64,000 nt of DNA, from positions 2,170,001 to 2,234,000 of the forward strand of contig NZ_JAPEPI010000001.1 of NCBI RefSeq assembly GCF_026340305.1, given 5' to 3'. Below the pieces are notes generated by a model. The model was not told the origin of the DNA. It did no database searches and saw only the letters and a program-made list of their open reading frames with translations. How positions within the stretch are numbered: the first letter of the stretch is position 1; each line of letters begins with the position of its first letter. Origin of the DNA: Streptomyces sp. NBC_01381 (GTDB lineage Bacteria; Actinomycetota; Actinomycetes; Streptomycetales; Streptomycetaceae). Made by a program: the position numbers and the translations under genes. This document shows positions 18,267 through 26,396 of the stretch, piece by piece.

Positions 18267-19055
18267 TCAGGCCTCCGGAGTGAGCCCCGCCGAGTCCAGG
18301 AGGTACGCCGTCATCGGGTCGTAGAAGCGCGGGCTCGTGACGTGGTCGTCCAGCGGGACCGTCACCTGGAGGGTGCCCTCGGCCTCGCCGATGAACAGCG
18401 CCGGGTCGTTGCAGTCCGCGTACCCGACGGAGTCGATGCCGCGCTGGCCGGCCCGTCCAGCCCAGCCGTGGTCGGCGACGACCAGGTTCGGCTGCGGGCG
18501 GCCCTCGCGCTCCAGGCCGTCCAGGATCGCGTTCATCGGCTCCGGGGAGTGCGTGTGCCACAGCGTCGCGCCGCGCTCCAGCATCGCCACGTCCGCGAAC
18601 TGGAAGACCATGCCCTCGTCGGCGGTGAGGCCCTCCGGGATGACGACGATCTCGCAGCCCGCCGTGCGCAGGGCGGCCGCCGTCGCGCGGTGCACGTCGA
18701 GCAGGCCCCCGGGGTGGCCGGTCGCGAAAAGGACCCGCTCCTTGCCGGCGGCCGCCTTCCGGAGGCGTGCGGCCATCCGCTCCAGGGCGTCGACCGTCAG
18801 CTCCGGGTCGATCGTGTCCTGCCCCTGCCGGTACTCCGCGTCGTCGATGACACCGCACCGCTCGGCCATCACCGCGAGGACGTCCTGCTCGTCGCTCCAG
18901 CGGTCGCCGAGCTCCAGGCCGAGCCAGTAGTGGCGGTCGCCGTTCGCGAGCTTCCTGTAGTGGCTGAGGTTGTTCTCGCGGGGGGTGGCGACGTCGCCCG
19001 CGATGCGGGAGCGTACGAGGTGGTCGACGAGCGCGGCACGGCTGGGTATCGGCAT
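18267..19055 (-). CDS. conserved phosphatase-like protein
   Basis: This 262-residue cytoplasmic protein has a widely conserved actinobacterial sequence usually annotated as phosphatase. Notable blocks are RENNLSHYRKLANGDRHYW near residue 27, FATGHPGGLLDVHR in the middle, VVADHGWAGRAGQ and DDHVTSPRFYDPMTAYLL near the end; the repeated His and Asp residues suggest a metal site. No signal peptide is present. The substrate is unknown and the phosphatase label rests on recall of annotation, not on a motif I can verify. It is convergent with the CDF remnant and downstream of pucR on the same strand. Confidence 0.7.
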   Translation of the reverse strand: MPIPSRAALVDHLVRSRIAGDVATPRENNLSHYRKLANGDRHYWLGLELGDRWSDEQDVLAVMAERCGVIDDAEYRQGQDTIDPELTVDALERMAARLRKAAAGKERVLFATGHPGGLLDVHRATAAALRTAGCEIVVIPEGLTADEGMVFQFADVAMLERGATLWHTHSPEPMNAILDGLEREGRPQPNLVVADHGWAGRAGQRGIDSVGYADCNDPALFIGEAEGTLQVTVPLDDHVTSPRFYDPMTAYLLDSAGLTPEA

Positions 19056-19191
19056 GGCTCCTATTCTGCCGTCCGTGACCGTGCGGTGGCGGGCTGTCCC
19101 GATGCCTGGACCGTGTGATGTGCGCCAAGCGCTGCGCTGGGCTTGAGCAGTGGCGGTCTGTTCCCGACTGCGGGCCGTATGTGGCTGAGCG

Positions 19192-19220
19192 CGCAGTTCC
19201 CCGCGCCCCTTACGGGGCGC
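19192..19220. terminator. streptomycete GCGCCCC hairpin after pucR
   Basis: The stretch contains GCAGTTCCCCGCGCCCC followed by TTAC and GGGGCGC; the stem 19203-19209/19214-19220 is perfect. This is a familiar streptomycete intergenic repeat, with a relative at 49335-49350. It lies 16 bp beyond the pucR stop and probably terminates that transcript. A CCTCTTAAGAGG palindrome overlaps the pucR stop itself. Confidence 0.65.
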
Positions 19221-19235
19221 CCCCCCCGGCGCCTC

Positions 19236-20813
19236 TTAAGAGGTTCGCTTTAGCGCGAACCACAGCTCCATGCGGACATCGGGATCGTCCAAATCTGCCT
19301 CCAGTAGTGCCGCGCATCGCGCGACGCGTTGGCGCACCGTGTTGCGGTGCACCCCCAGTGCCGTTGCCGTGCGGTCCCAACTGCCGTGCAGGGAGAGCCA
19401 GGTGCGCAGGGTCTCGGTGAGGGCCTGGCTGTCGCCCAGCGGGGCGAGCAGCACGCGCGCGTGGGCGTCGGCCTCGGCGGGCGCGACCAGCGCGGCGATG
19501 CCCGCCTCACGGTGCCGGACCAGCGGCGTGCGGGTCGCTTCCGCGCGGCGCAGGGCGCGGGCCGCCTGGGCGTCGGCGGCGGGCAGGTCGCCGGTGGCGG
19601 CGGGTGCGGAGGCGCCGAGCGTCCAGCCGGGCTGCTCGGCGATCTCGCGGTCGGCGGGGAGCAGCAGCCGTGCGACGCTCTCGCCCGCGTCGACCAGGCC
19701 GCAGTCCAGCGCCGCCGCGAGCGCGGACGCGGCCATGGCACGGGCCACCGGATCGGCGTCCGCGTCCCCGCGCGCGTGCACCACGGTCCAGCGCTCGGCC
19801 CCCAGGAGTGGTGTGACATCGCCGGCCGTCGCCCCGAGCAGCAGCCGCACCAGCGCCGCCGAGCGCGTGGACTCGGCGGCCCCCTGGTGCTTGCCGGTGA
19901 GGAGGGAGAGGAGAACGATCGCGACGCCGGTGATGGTGTGGTCCCCGGGTTCGCGCTGCTCGGCGGCGACACCGAGCGCGAAGCCCTGACCGCCGCCGAG
20001 CGCGTACGCGGCGAGCTGGGTGCCGCCCACGGAGTCGGTGGCGGACGCGGGGCTCGGGCCGGTCCTGCCGCCGGGGCGCACCACCCCGGCGAGGTCGCAC
20101 AGCGCGTTGCGGGCTCCCGGCTCCGGCACTGTCCCCGCCGTGTGCAGCACCGCTCCGTCCGGCGCGTACAGGACCGTCCAACCGCCCAGGCGCGCCGCCA
20201 GCTGCCGCAGCACCGCCGGGACCGGGTCCGGCCGTGCCGCCGCCGTGGCGAGCCCTTGCTGGGCCTCCGTCACCCGGCGCAGCTCCGCGTGCCTGGCCTC
20301 CGCCACCAGCTGCCACACCGCGCGGGCGACCCCGCTGAACGTCGTACGCGGCGGCACCTCCAGAAGGGGCAGCCCATAGCGGTCGCAGGCCGTCACCAGG
20401 GCGCGCGGCACCGTGTCGTGCACCGGCGCCACTCCGAAGCCGAGCGCCGCGCCGCCCGCCTCCACGATGCGCGCCACGTAGTCGTCGAGATAGACGCCCG
20501 CGCCCGCCGGGTCCGTGATGTGCACGCCCGCCGTCAACAGCATCTCGCCGCCCAGGAGATACGGATACGGGTCCGCCATCTCCGAGGTGTGCACCCAGTG
20601 GATGGCCGCCCCGGAGCCGGCGGCGTCGGGGCCCGCGATCTGGCGCAGGCCCAGGTCCTCCCGGGCCAGGAGGGCGGTCAGCGGGACGGGCGGGGTCGGG
20701 GGAGCGATGGACGAGGCAGGTGGGCCAGGTGAGCCGGCTGATGAAGCTGAGCCGGCTGATGAAGCTGAGGCAGATGATGCGGCAGGGTCCGGCACGGTGG
20801 ACGTTCCATCCAT
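19236..20813 (-). CDS. PucR-family transcriptional regulator
   Basis: I set the start at ATG 20813 (MDGTSTVPDPAASS); the open frame runs far upstream but only as antisense of the symporter. The 525-residue protein has a low-complexity Ser/Ala-rich leader (about 10-35), a PucR N-terminal domain with WVHTSEMADPYPYLLGGEMLLT, and a C-terminal PucR helix-turn-helix with HGSWDRTATALGVHRNTVRQR. PucR proteins control purine and other nitrogen-rich compound catabolism. Its divergence from the symporter-ureohydrolase operon suggests it regulates guanidino-compound use. The leader is partly built from an 18-bp direct repeat. Confidence 0.9.
   Translation of the reverse strand: MDGTSTVPDPAASSASASSAGSASSAGSPGPPASSIAPPTPPVPLTALLAREDLGLRQIAGPDAAGSGAAIHWVHTSEMADPYPYLLGGEMLLTAGVHITDPAGAGVYLDDYVARIVEAGGAALGFGVAPVHDTVPRALVTACDRYGLPLLEVPPRTTFSGVARAVWQLVAEARHAELRRVTEAQQGLATAAARPDPVPAVLRQLAARLGGWTVLYAPDGAVLHTAGTVPEPGARNALCDLAGVVRPGGRTGPSPASATDSVGGTQLAAYALGGGQGFALGVAAEQREPGDHTITGVAIVLLSLLTGKHQGAAESTRSAALVRLLLGATAGDVTPLLGAERWTVVHARGDADADPVARAMAASALAAALDCGLVDAGESVARLLLPADREIAEQPGWTLGASAPAATGDLPAADAQAARALRRAEATRTPLVRHREAGIAALVAPAEADAHARVLLAPLGDSQALTETLRTWLSLHGSWDRTATALGVHRNTVRQRVARCAALLEADLDDPDVRMELWFALKRTS
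20731..20766. repeat. 18-bp direct repeat in the pucR leader
   Basis: The 18-mer GAGCCGGCTGATGAAGCT occurs twice in a row without mismatch. Because 18 is a multiple of three it adds six residues per copy to the Ser/Ala-rich start of the PucR protein without changing frame. Confidence 0.9.
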
Positions 20814-20975
20814 CTCGGTCGCTGGGAGTGGATGAAACGTACACTTCAGCGTTGCTTTCCGGCCACCTAAGGTCGTGCCGACCGCAGGCCGCGGGTACGG
20901 GCGGATGTCCCCACGGCCGGTCATCACCCCCATCTGCACGACACGCCACCGAGGTGCGCGAAGGAGGCCCCCTTT

Positions 20976-22448
20976 ATGGCCGTCGACTACACAGTGATCG
21001 TCGTCTATCTCGCCGGCATGCTCGCCATGGGCTGGTGGGGCATGCGCCGCGCCAAGTCCAAGAGCGAGTTCCTGGTCGCGGGACGCCGCCTCGGGCCGTG
21101 GATGTACTCCGGGACCATGGCAGCCATCGTCCTCGGCGGCGCGTCCACCATCGGCGGCGTCGGCCTCGGCTACCAGTACGGGCTCTCCGGCGCCTGGATG
21201 GTCGTCACCATCGGCCTCGGCCTGCTCGCGCTGAGCGTCTTCTTCTCGGCGCGCATAGCACGGCTGAAGGTCTACACCGTCTCCGAGATGCTCGACCTCC
21301 GCTACGGCGGCCGCGCGGGCGTCATCTCCGGAGTCGTCATGTGGGCGTACACGCTGATGCTCGCGGTCACCTCGACCATCGCGTACGCCACGATCTTCGA
21401 CGTCATCTTCGACATGAACCGCACGCTCGCGATCATCCTCGGCGGCTCCATCGTCGTCGCGTACTCGACGCTCGGCGGCATGTGGTCGATCACGCTCACC
21501 GACATGGTGCAGTTCGTGGTCAAGACGATCGGCGTGCTGCTCCTGCTGCTGCCCATCGCGGTCGTCAAGGCCGGTGGCTTCAGCGAGATGAAGGCCAAGC
21601 TGCCCACCGAGTACTTCGACCCGCTGGGCATAGGCGGCGAGACGATCTTCACGTACGTACTGATCTATACGTTCGGCATGCTCATCGGGCAGGACATCTG
21701 GCAGCGCGTCTTCACCGCGCGCAGCGACAAGGTCGCCCGCTACGGCGGCACCGTCGCCGGTACGTACTGCCTGGTCTACGCGGTCGCGGGCGCCGTCATC
21801 GGCACGGCGGCCAAGGTCATGTACCCGAAGCTGCCGAGCGCGGACGCGGCCTTCGCCACCATCGTCAGGGACGAACTGCCCATGGGCGTACGGGGGTTGG
21901 TGCTCGCCGCAGCCCTCGCCGCCGTGATGTCCACGTCCTCCGGCGCACTGATCGCCTGCGCGACCGTCGCCAACAACGACATCTGGTCGCGGCTGCGGGG
22001 CGTCGTCAAGGCCGACGGAACGAACGACGAGCCGCACGACGAGGTGAAGGGCAACCGCCTCTTCATCCTGATCATGGGCATCGCCGTCGTCTGCATCGCC
22101 ATCGCGCTCAACGACGTCGTCCAGGCGCTGACCGTCGCCTACAACCTGCTCGTCGCCGGCCTTCTCGTGCCGATCCTCGGCGGGCTGCTGTGGCGGCGCG
22201 GCACCGCGGACGGCGCGCTCGCGGCCGTCGCCGCGGGTGGCCTCTCGGTCATCGGGCTCATGTGGGGCTACGGAATCCTCGCCAACGAGCCCATCTACTA
22301 CGGCCTCCTGACGTCGCTTGCCGTGTACGTCGTCGTCTCCCTCGCCACGAAGCCGACCGACGCGGCGGTGCTCGCCGCATGGCGCGACCGGCTGGCGGGG
22401 CGGGGCACGCAGGAGGTGGCGGAACCGGAAGCTCCGGTAGCCGTCTAG
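20976..22448 (+). CDS. sodium:solute symporter (SSS family)
   Basis: This 490-residue integral membrane protein of the SSS family has about 13 hydrophobic segments and should import a nutrient with Na+. Typical landmarks are VAGRRLGPWMYSGTMAAIVLGGAST in the first loops and GVRGLVLAAALAAVMSTSSGALIACATVANNDIW near residue 310, the conserved SSS helix. The start ATG at 20976 follows an AGGAGG site. It heads an operon with a ureohydrolase and a TPP enzyme, so a guanidino or polyamine-like substrate is the best guess; the substrate cannot be read from sequence. Confidence 0.9.
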   Translation: MAVDYTVIVVYLAGMLAMGWWGMRRAKSKSEFLVAGRRLGPWMYSGTMAAIVLGGASTIGGVGLGYQYGLSGAWMVVTIGLGLLALSVFFSARIARLKVYTVSEMLDLRYGGRAGVISGVVMWAYTLMLAVTSTIAYATIFDVIFDMNRTLAIILGGSIVVAYSTLGGMWSITLTDMVQFVVKTIGVLLLLLPIAVVKAGGFSEMKAKLPTEYFDPLGIGGETIFTYVLIYTFGMLIGQDIWQRVFTARSDKVARYGGTVAGTYCLVYAVAGAVIGTAAKVMYPKLPSADAAFATIVRDELPMGVRGLVLAAALAAVMSTSSGALIACATVANNDIWSRLRGVVKADGTNDEPHDEVKGNRLFILIMGIAVVCIAIALNDVVQALTVAYNLLVAGLLVPILGGLLWRRGTADGALAAVAAGGLSVIGLMWGYGILANEPIYYGLLTSLAVYVVVSLATKPTDAAVLAAWRDRLAGRGTQEVAEPEAPVAV

Positions 22449-22454
22449 CTTTGC

Positions 22455-22494
22455 GCGCGGCCCGCTGCTGGTGCTCACTGTCAGTGGGCCGCGC
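22455..22494. terminator. hairpin between symporter and ureohydrolase genes
   Basis: Arms 22455-22467 and 22482-22494 (GCGCGGCCCGCTG with CAGTGGGCCGCGC) pair with a single mismatch or wobble around a 14-nt loop. Placed between cotranscribed genes it could attenuate read-through or stabilise the upstream message. Confidence 0.55.
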
Positions 22495-22539
22495 GACACT
22501 TGAAAACGCAGCACTCGCATCAGCAGGAGGAAACCGACC

Positions 22540-23520
22540 ATGACCAGCGCCGAGACCCCGACCCCCCGCGGCCCCGTCGACTCCTCCCGCATTCCCCGGT
22601 ACGCGGGCCCGGCGACGTACGCGCGGCTGCCCCGACTCGACGAGGTCGGCGGCAAGACGGACATCGCCGTGGTCGGCGTGCCCTTCGACAGCGGTGTCTC
22701 GTACCGCCCCGGCGCCCGCTTCGGCGGCAACGCGATCCGCGAGGCCTCGCGCCTCCTGCGTCCCTACAACCCGGCGCAGGACGCCTCGCCCTTCGCGCTC
22801 GCGCAGGTCGCGGACGCGGGCGACATCGCCGCCAACCCGTTCAACATCAACGAGGCCGTCGAGACGATCGAGGCCGCCGCGGACGACCTGCTCGGCTCGG
22901 GCGCCCGCATGATGACGCTGGGCGGCGACCACACCATCGCCCTGCCGCTGCTGCGTTCCGTCGCCAAGAAGCACGGCCCGGTCGCCCTGCTGCACTTCGA
23001 CGCCCACCTGGACACCTGGGACACGTACTTCGGCGCCGAGTACACGCACGGCACGCCGTTCCGCCGCGCGGTGGAGGAGGGCATCCTCGACACCGAGGCG
23101 CTCTCCCACGTCGGCACGCGCGGCCCGCTGTACGGCAAGCAGGACCTCACGGACGACGAGAAGATGGGCTTCGGCATCGTCACATCGGCGGACATCTACC
23201 GCCGCGGCGCCGACGAGGTCGCCGACCAGCTGCGCCAGCGCATCGGCGACCGCCCGCTGTACATCTCCATCGACATCGACTGCCTGGACCCGGCCCACGC
23301 GCCCGGCACCGGCACCCCGGAGGCGGGCGGCATGACGTCGCGCGAGCTCCTGGAGATCCTGCGGGGGCTCTCCTCCTGCAACCTCGTCTCGGCGGACGTC
23401 GTCGAGGTCGCCCCCGCCTACGACCACGCGGAGATCACGGCCGTCGCCGCCTCGCACACCGCGTACGAGCTGACGACGATCATGTCCCGCCAGATCGCGG
23501 AGGGGCGGGCGGCCAAGTGA
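22540..23520 (+). CDS. speB: agmatinase / guanidinobutyrase-family ureohydrolase
   Basis: This Mn-dependent ureohydrolase splits urea from a guanidino compound. The 326-residue protein has all metal-ligand motifs: [19 protein letters not shown] and [22 protein letters not shown]. It follows a CAGGAGG site at ATG 22540. Agmatinase is the default name, but the arginase family also includes guanidinobutyrase and guanidinopropionase, which cannot be separated by these motifs. The neighbouring symporter and TPP decarboxylase favour 4-guanidinobutyrate. Its stop overlaps the start of the next gene. Confidence 0.88.
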   Translation: MTSAETPTPRGPVDSSRIPRYAGPATYARLPRLDEVGGKTDIAVVGVPFDSGVSYRPGARFGGNAIREASRLLRPYNPAQDASPFALAQVADAGDIAANPFNINEAVETIEAAADDLLGSGARMMTLGGDHTIALPLLRSVAKKHGPVALLHFDAHLDTWDTYFGAEYTHGTPFRRAVEEGILDTEALSHVGTRGPLYGKQDLTDDEKMGFGIVTSADIYRRGADEVADQLRQRIGDRPLYISIDIDCLDPAHAPGTGTPEAGGMTSRELLEILRGLSSCNLVSADVVEVAPAYDHAEITAVAASHTAYELTTIMSRQIAEGRAAK

Positions 23521-25202
23521 CGCACGACCACGACGTAGTACTGCGGCCCACGGACGCGCAGACGCGGGCGGCCCTCAACCCGCCCGCGGGCCGCAACGGC
23601 GGCGACCTCGTCGTCGAGACGCTCCAGGGCCTCGGCGCGACCACGGTCTTCGGCCTCCCCGGACAGCACGCGCTCGGCATGTTCGACGCCCTGCGCCGCT
23701 CGTCGCTCTCGTACGTCGGACTGCGCGTCGAGAACAACACGGGCTTCGCGGCGGACGCGTACGGCCGGATCACCGGAGAGGTCGCCCCGCTGCTCCTGTC
23801 CACCGGCCCCGGCGCGCTGACCTCGCTCGCCGCGCTCCAGGAGGCGGCGGCCGGGTCGTCACCCGTGCTCGCGATCGGCAGCCAGATCCCGGTGGCGGGC
23901 CTCGGCGGCGGCCGGCACGGCTATCTGCACGAACTGCGCGACCAGCAGGCCTCGTTCAGGGACGTGGTCAAGTCCGTCCACACGGTCCGCACGGCCTCGC
24001 AGATCCCCTCCGCGATCGCCGCGGCCTGGGAGTCGGCGCTGACCGCACCGCACGGCCCGGTGTGGGTGGAGATCCCGCAGGACGTGCTGCTCGCGGAGAC
24101 GACGCTGCCCGTCGTCACGGCCATGGACGCGACCCCGGACGAGGTCGTGCCGCGCCCCGAGCTGACCGCGGTGGCGGCCGACCTGCTGTCCCGGGCCGAG
24201 CGCCCGGCGATCATCGCGGGCGGCGGAGTCGTACGTTCGGACGCGAGCGGCAAGCTGCTCGCGCTCGCCGAGCTGGTGAACGCCCCGGTCGTCACGACCT
24301 TCGGCGGCAAGGGCGCGTTCCCCTGGGAGCACCCGCTCTCGCTCCAGTCGTGGCTGGAGGACCGGTACACGACGGACTTCCTGGAGGACGCGGACGTCCT
24401 CCTGGTGGTCGGCTCCGGTCTGGGCGAGCTCTCCTCGAATTACCACACGTTCAAGCCGCGCGGCCGGGTCATCCAGATCGAGGCGGACGCCGGGAAGCTG
24501 GAGTCCAACCACCCGGCGCTCGGCATCCACTCGGACGCGCGTCTCGCGCTCTCCGCGCTCCTGGAGACGATCGACGCCCCCCGGGAGGACCCGACGGCCC
24601 CCGAGCGGGTGCGGTCCGTGCTCACCAAGGTCAAGGACCGTATCGCCGCCCAGGAGCTCACCCTGGAACAGCAGGTCCTCGCCTCCGTGCGCGCGGCCCT
24701 CCCCGACGCGGCGCCGTCCTTCTGGGACATGACGATCCTCGCGTACTGGGCGTGGTCCGCCTTCGACGCGCGGCGCCCGAACACGATGCACTCCGCTCAG
24801 GGCGCGGGCGGCCTCGGCTACGGCTTCCCCGCGGCCCTTGGCGCGGCGGCCGCGGATCCCTCCCACCCGGTCCTCGCCGTCTCCGGTGACGGCGGCGCGA
24901 TGTACTCGATCGCGGAGCTGGCCACGGCGAGGCAGTACGACCTCCCCGTGACCTGGCTGATCGTCGACGACGGTGGCTACGGAATCCTCCGCGAGTACAT
25001 GTCCGAGGCCTTCGGCGAGGCGAGCGCCACGGAACTCTCCCGCCCGGACTTCGTCGCCCTCGCGGAGTCCTTCGGGGTGCCGGGCGTCCGTACGACCCCG
25101 GAGACCCTCCGCGACGACCTTGCGAAGGCCCTAGCGGCCCCCGGCCCCTCGGTGGTCGTGCTCCCGGCGGTCCTGCGCATGTTCGAGCCAACGCACCTCT
25201 GA
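23517..25202 (+). CDS. TPP-dependent decarboxylase, possible 2-ketoarginine decarboxylase
   Basis: The start is GTG 23517, overlapping the ureohydrolase stop by 4 bp (GTGA), giving 561 residues. It is an acetolactate-synthase-like TPP enzyme: the activating glutamate lies in [15 protein letters not shown], the central domain follows, and the C-terminal TPP site starts with [17 protein letters not shown] and ends VDDGGYG. Length and layout resemble Pseudomonas AruI, the 2-ketoarginine decarboxylase of the arginine transaminase pathway, whose product leads to 4-guanidinobutyrate, a substrate for the ureohydrolase next door. Acetolactate synthase is unlikely because no small subunit is present. 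The substrate is my inference. Confidence 0.8.
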   Translation: MTHDHDVVLRPTDAQTRAALNPPAGRNGGDLVVETLQGLGATTVFGLPGQHALGMFDALRRSSLSYVGLRVENNTGFAADAYGRITGEVAPLLLSTGPGALTSLAALQEAAAGSSPVLAIGSQIPVAGLGGGRHGYLHELRDQQASFRDVVKSVHTVRTASQIPSAIAAAWESALTAPHGPVWVEIPQDVLLAETTLPVVTAMDATPDEVVPRPELTAVAADLLSRAERPAIIAGGGVVRSDASGKLLALAELVNAPVVTTFGGKGAFPWEHPLSLQSWLEDRYTTDFLEDADVLLVVGSGLGELSSNYHTFKPRGRVIQIEADAGKLESNHPALGIHSDARLALSALLETIDAPREDPTAPERVRSVLTKVKDRIAAQELTLEQQVLASVRAALPDAAPSFWDMTILAYWAWSAFDARRPNTMHSAQGAGGLGYGFPAALGAAAADPSHPVLAVSGDGGAMYSIAELATARQYDLPVTWLIVDDGGYGILREYMSEAFGEASATELSRPDFVALAESFGVPGVRTTPETLRDDLAKALAAPGPSVVVLPAVLRMFEPTHL

Positions 25203-25345
25203 GGCTTGTCACGGATCGGTCATCTGTTCCAGAGTTGTGCAACCCCGTACGGTTTTCGTGAGTCATGTGAGGCGAGTGTGCCGGGGGGCGCATTTGTGCG
25301 GGGCCCTTGGGTCTTGTACGGAACCAAGGGGATGGGAAGACTCCG

Positions 25346-26284
25346 ATGACTCACCCGATATCCGGGATATCCAGGCGTGCCCGCGTGCTCTCGGCGGGCC
25401 TCACCGCCGGGGTGCTCGTGCCGCTCGGCGCGGTCGCGACCGCCACGCCCGCCGCCGCTGCCGCCGCACCGAGCGTCACCTGCACCTCCGCGCAGGCGGG
25501 CCTGGCCGCCAAGCTGACGAAGGACATCACGGCGGCGCTGAAGAACCGCACGGGCACCGTCGCGGTCGGCCTCCGGGACCGCACCACGGGCACCACCTGC
25601 ACCCTGCGCTCGACCACGTCGTTCGACTCGGCGAGCGTCGTCAAGGCGACCGTCCTCGCCACGCTCCTGTGGGACGCCCAGCAGACCAGCCGCGCGCTGT
25701 CGTCCCGCGAGAAGAGCCTCGCCACCTCCATGATCACGAAGTCCGACAACGCAGCCACCAGCACGCTCTGGCGCCAGCTCGGCGCGGCCAAGGTGAAGGG
25801 CTTCCTCAGGGCCGCCGGGATGACGAAAACGGTGCCGGGGTCCGGCGGCTACTGGGGCCTCACCCGGATCAACGCCACCGACGAGCAGAAGCTCCTCGCC
25901 CTGATCACCGGCCAGAACACGGTCCTGACCGACGCCTCCCGCGCCTACCTGCTCAAGCTGATGGGCAAAGTGATCCCCTCGCAGCGCTGGGGCACCCCCG
26001 CGGGCGCGCCGTCCGGCGTCGAGATCCACGTCAAGAACGGCTGGCTGCAGCGGTCGACCCACGGCTGGCGCGTGCACAGCATCGGCGCGTTCAAGGGCGG
26101 CGGCCACGACTACACCCTCTCCGTGCTCACCCACGGCAACAGCACCATGAACTACGGCGTCGCCACCATCCAGGGCGTGGCCAAGGCCGTCCACAAGGAC
26201 CTGGCGCCCAGGACCCCCGCGGCCGGGCGCTACGCCCCGACGGAGGCGCCGCGGGAGGCGTTCGTGGCGGCCCCCGGCAGCTGA
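25346..26284 (+). CDS. secreted class A beta-lactamase-fold serine hydrolase
   Basis: The 312-residue protein begins at ATG 25346 with a signal peptide (basic MTHPISGISRRARV start, hydrophobic AGLTAGVLVPLGAVATAT, cut near AAAAA). The mature part has the class A penicillin-recognising motifs in order: SVVK (SxxK with the nucleophilic Ser), KSDNAATS (SDN) and a late KNGW in place of KTG. It may be a beta-lactamase or a cell-wall hydrolase relative; the missing canonical KTG and absence of an obvious Glu166 loop make real resistance uncertain. It is a single-gene unit with a stem-loop in its 5' leader (25304-25330). Confidence 0.85.
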   Translation: MTHPISGISRRARVLSAGLTAGVLVPLGAVATATPAAAAAAPSVTCTSAQAGLAAKLTKDITAALKNRTGTVAVGLRDRTTGTTCTLRSTTSFDSASVVKATVLATLLWDAQQTSRALSSREKSLATSMITKSDNAATSTLWRQLGAAKVKGFLRAAGMTKTVPGSGGYWGLTRINATDEQKLLALITGQNTVLTDASRAYLLKLMGKVIPSQRWGTPAGAPSGVEIHVKNGWLQRSTHGWRVHSIGAFKGGGHDYTLSVLTHGNSTMNYGVATIQGVAKAVHKDLAPRTPAAGRYAPTEAPREAFVAAPGS

Positions 26285-26287
26285 CAG

Positions 26288-26310
26288 GGACCTAGGCCGG
26301 TCCTAGGTCC
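26288..26310 (+). terminator. terminator after the serine hydrolase gene
   Basis: A perfect 9-bp stem (GGACCTAGG with CCTAGGTCC, 5-nt loop) starts 4 bp after the stop codon at 26284 and is followed by a pyrimidine-rich stretch. Confidence 0.65.
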
Positions 26311-26396
26311 TCAGACCCCTCTTTGTTGCAGCGGGATGAAATCCGCGCCCCATCAGGTTGTGCCTCTCGGCAGGTCAGGTCGACGGGAGGCAGAAC

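Noticed and set aside
19236..22730. Very long open frame on the minus strand that continues from the PucR gene across the symporter
   Set aside because: Only the part up to 20813 has PucR domains; the rest is antisense to the symporter and reflects high G+C in third positions.
25346..26284. Calling the serine hydrolase a clinical-type beta-lactamase
   Set aside because: SxxK and SDN are present, but KTG is replaced by KNG and no omega-loop glutamate is clear, so resistance cannot be claimed.
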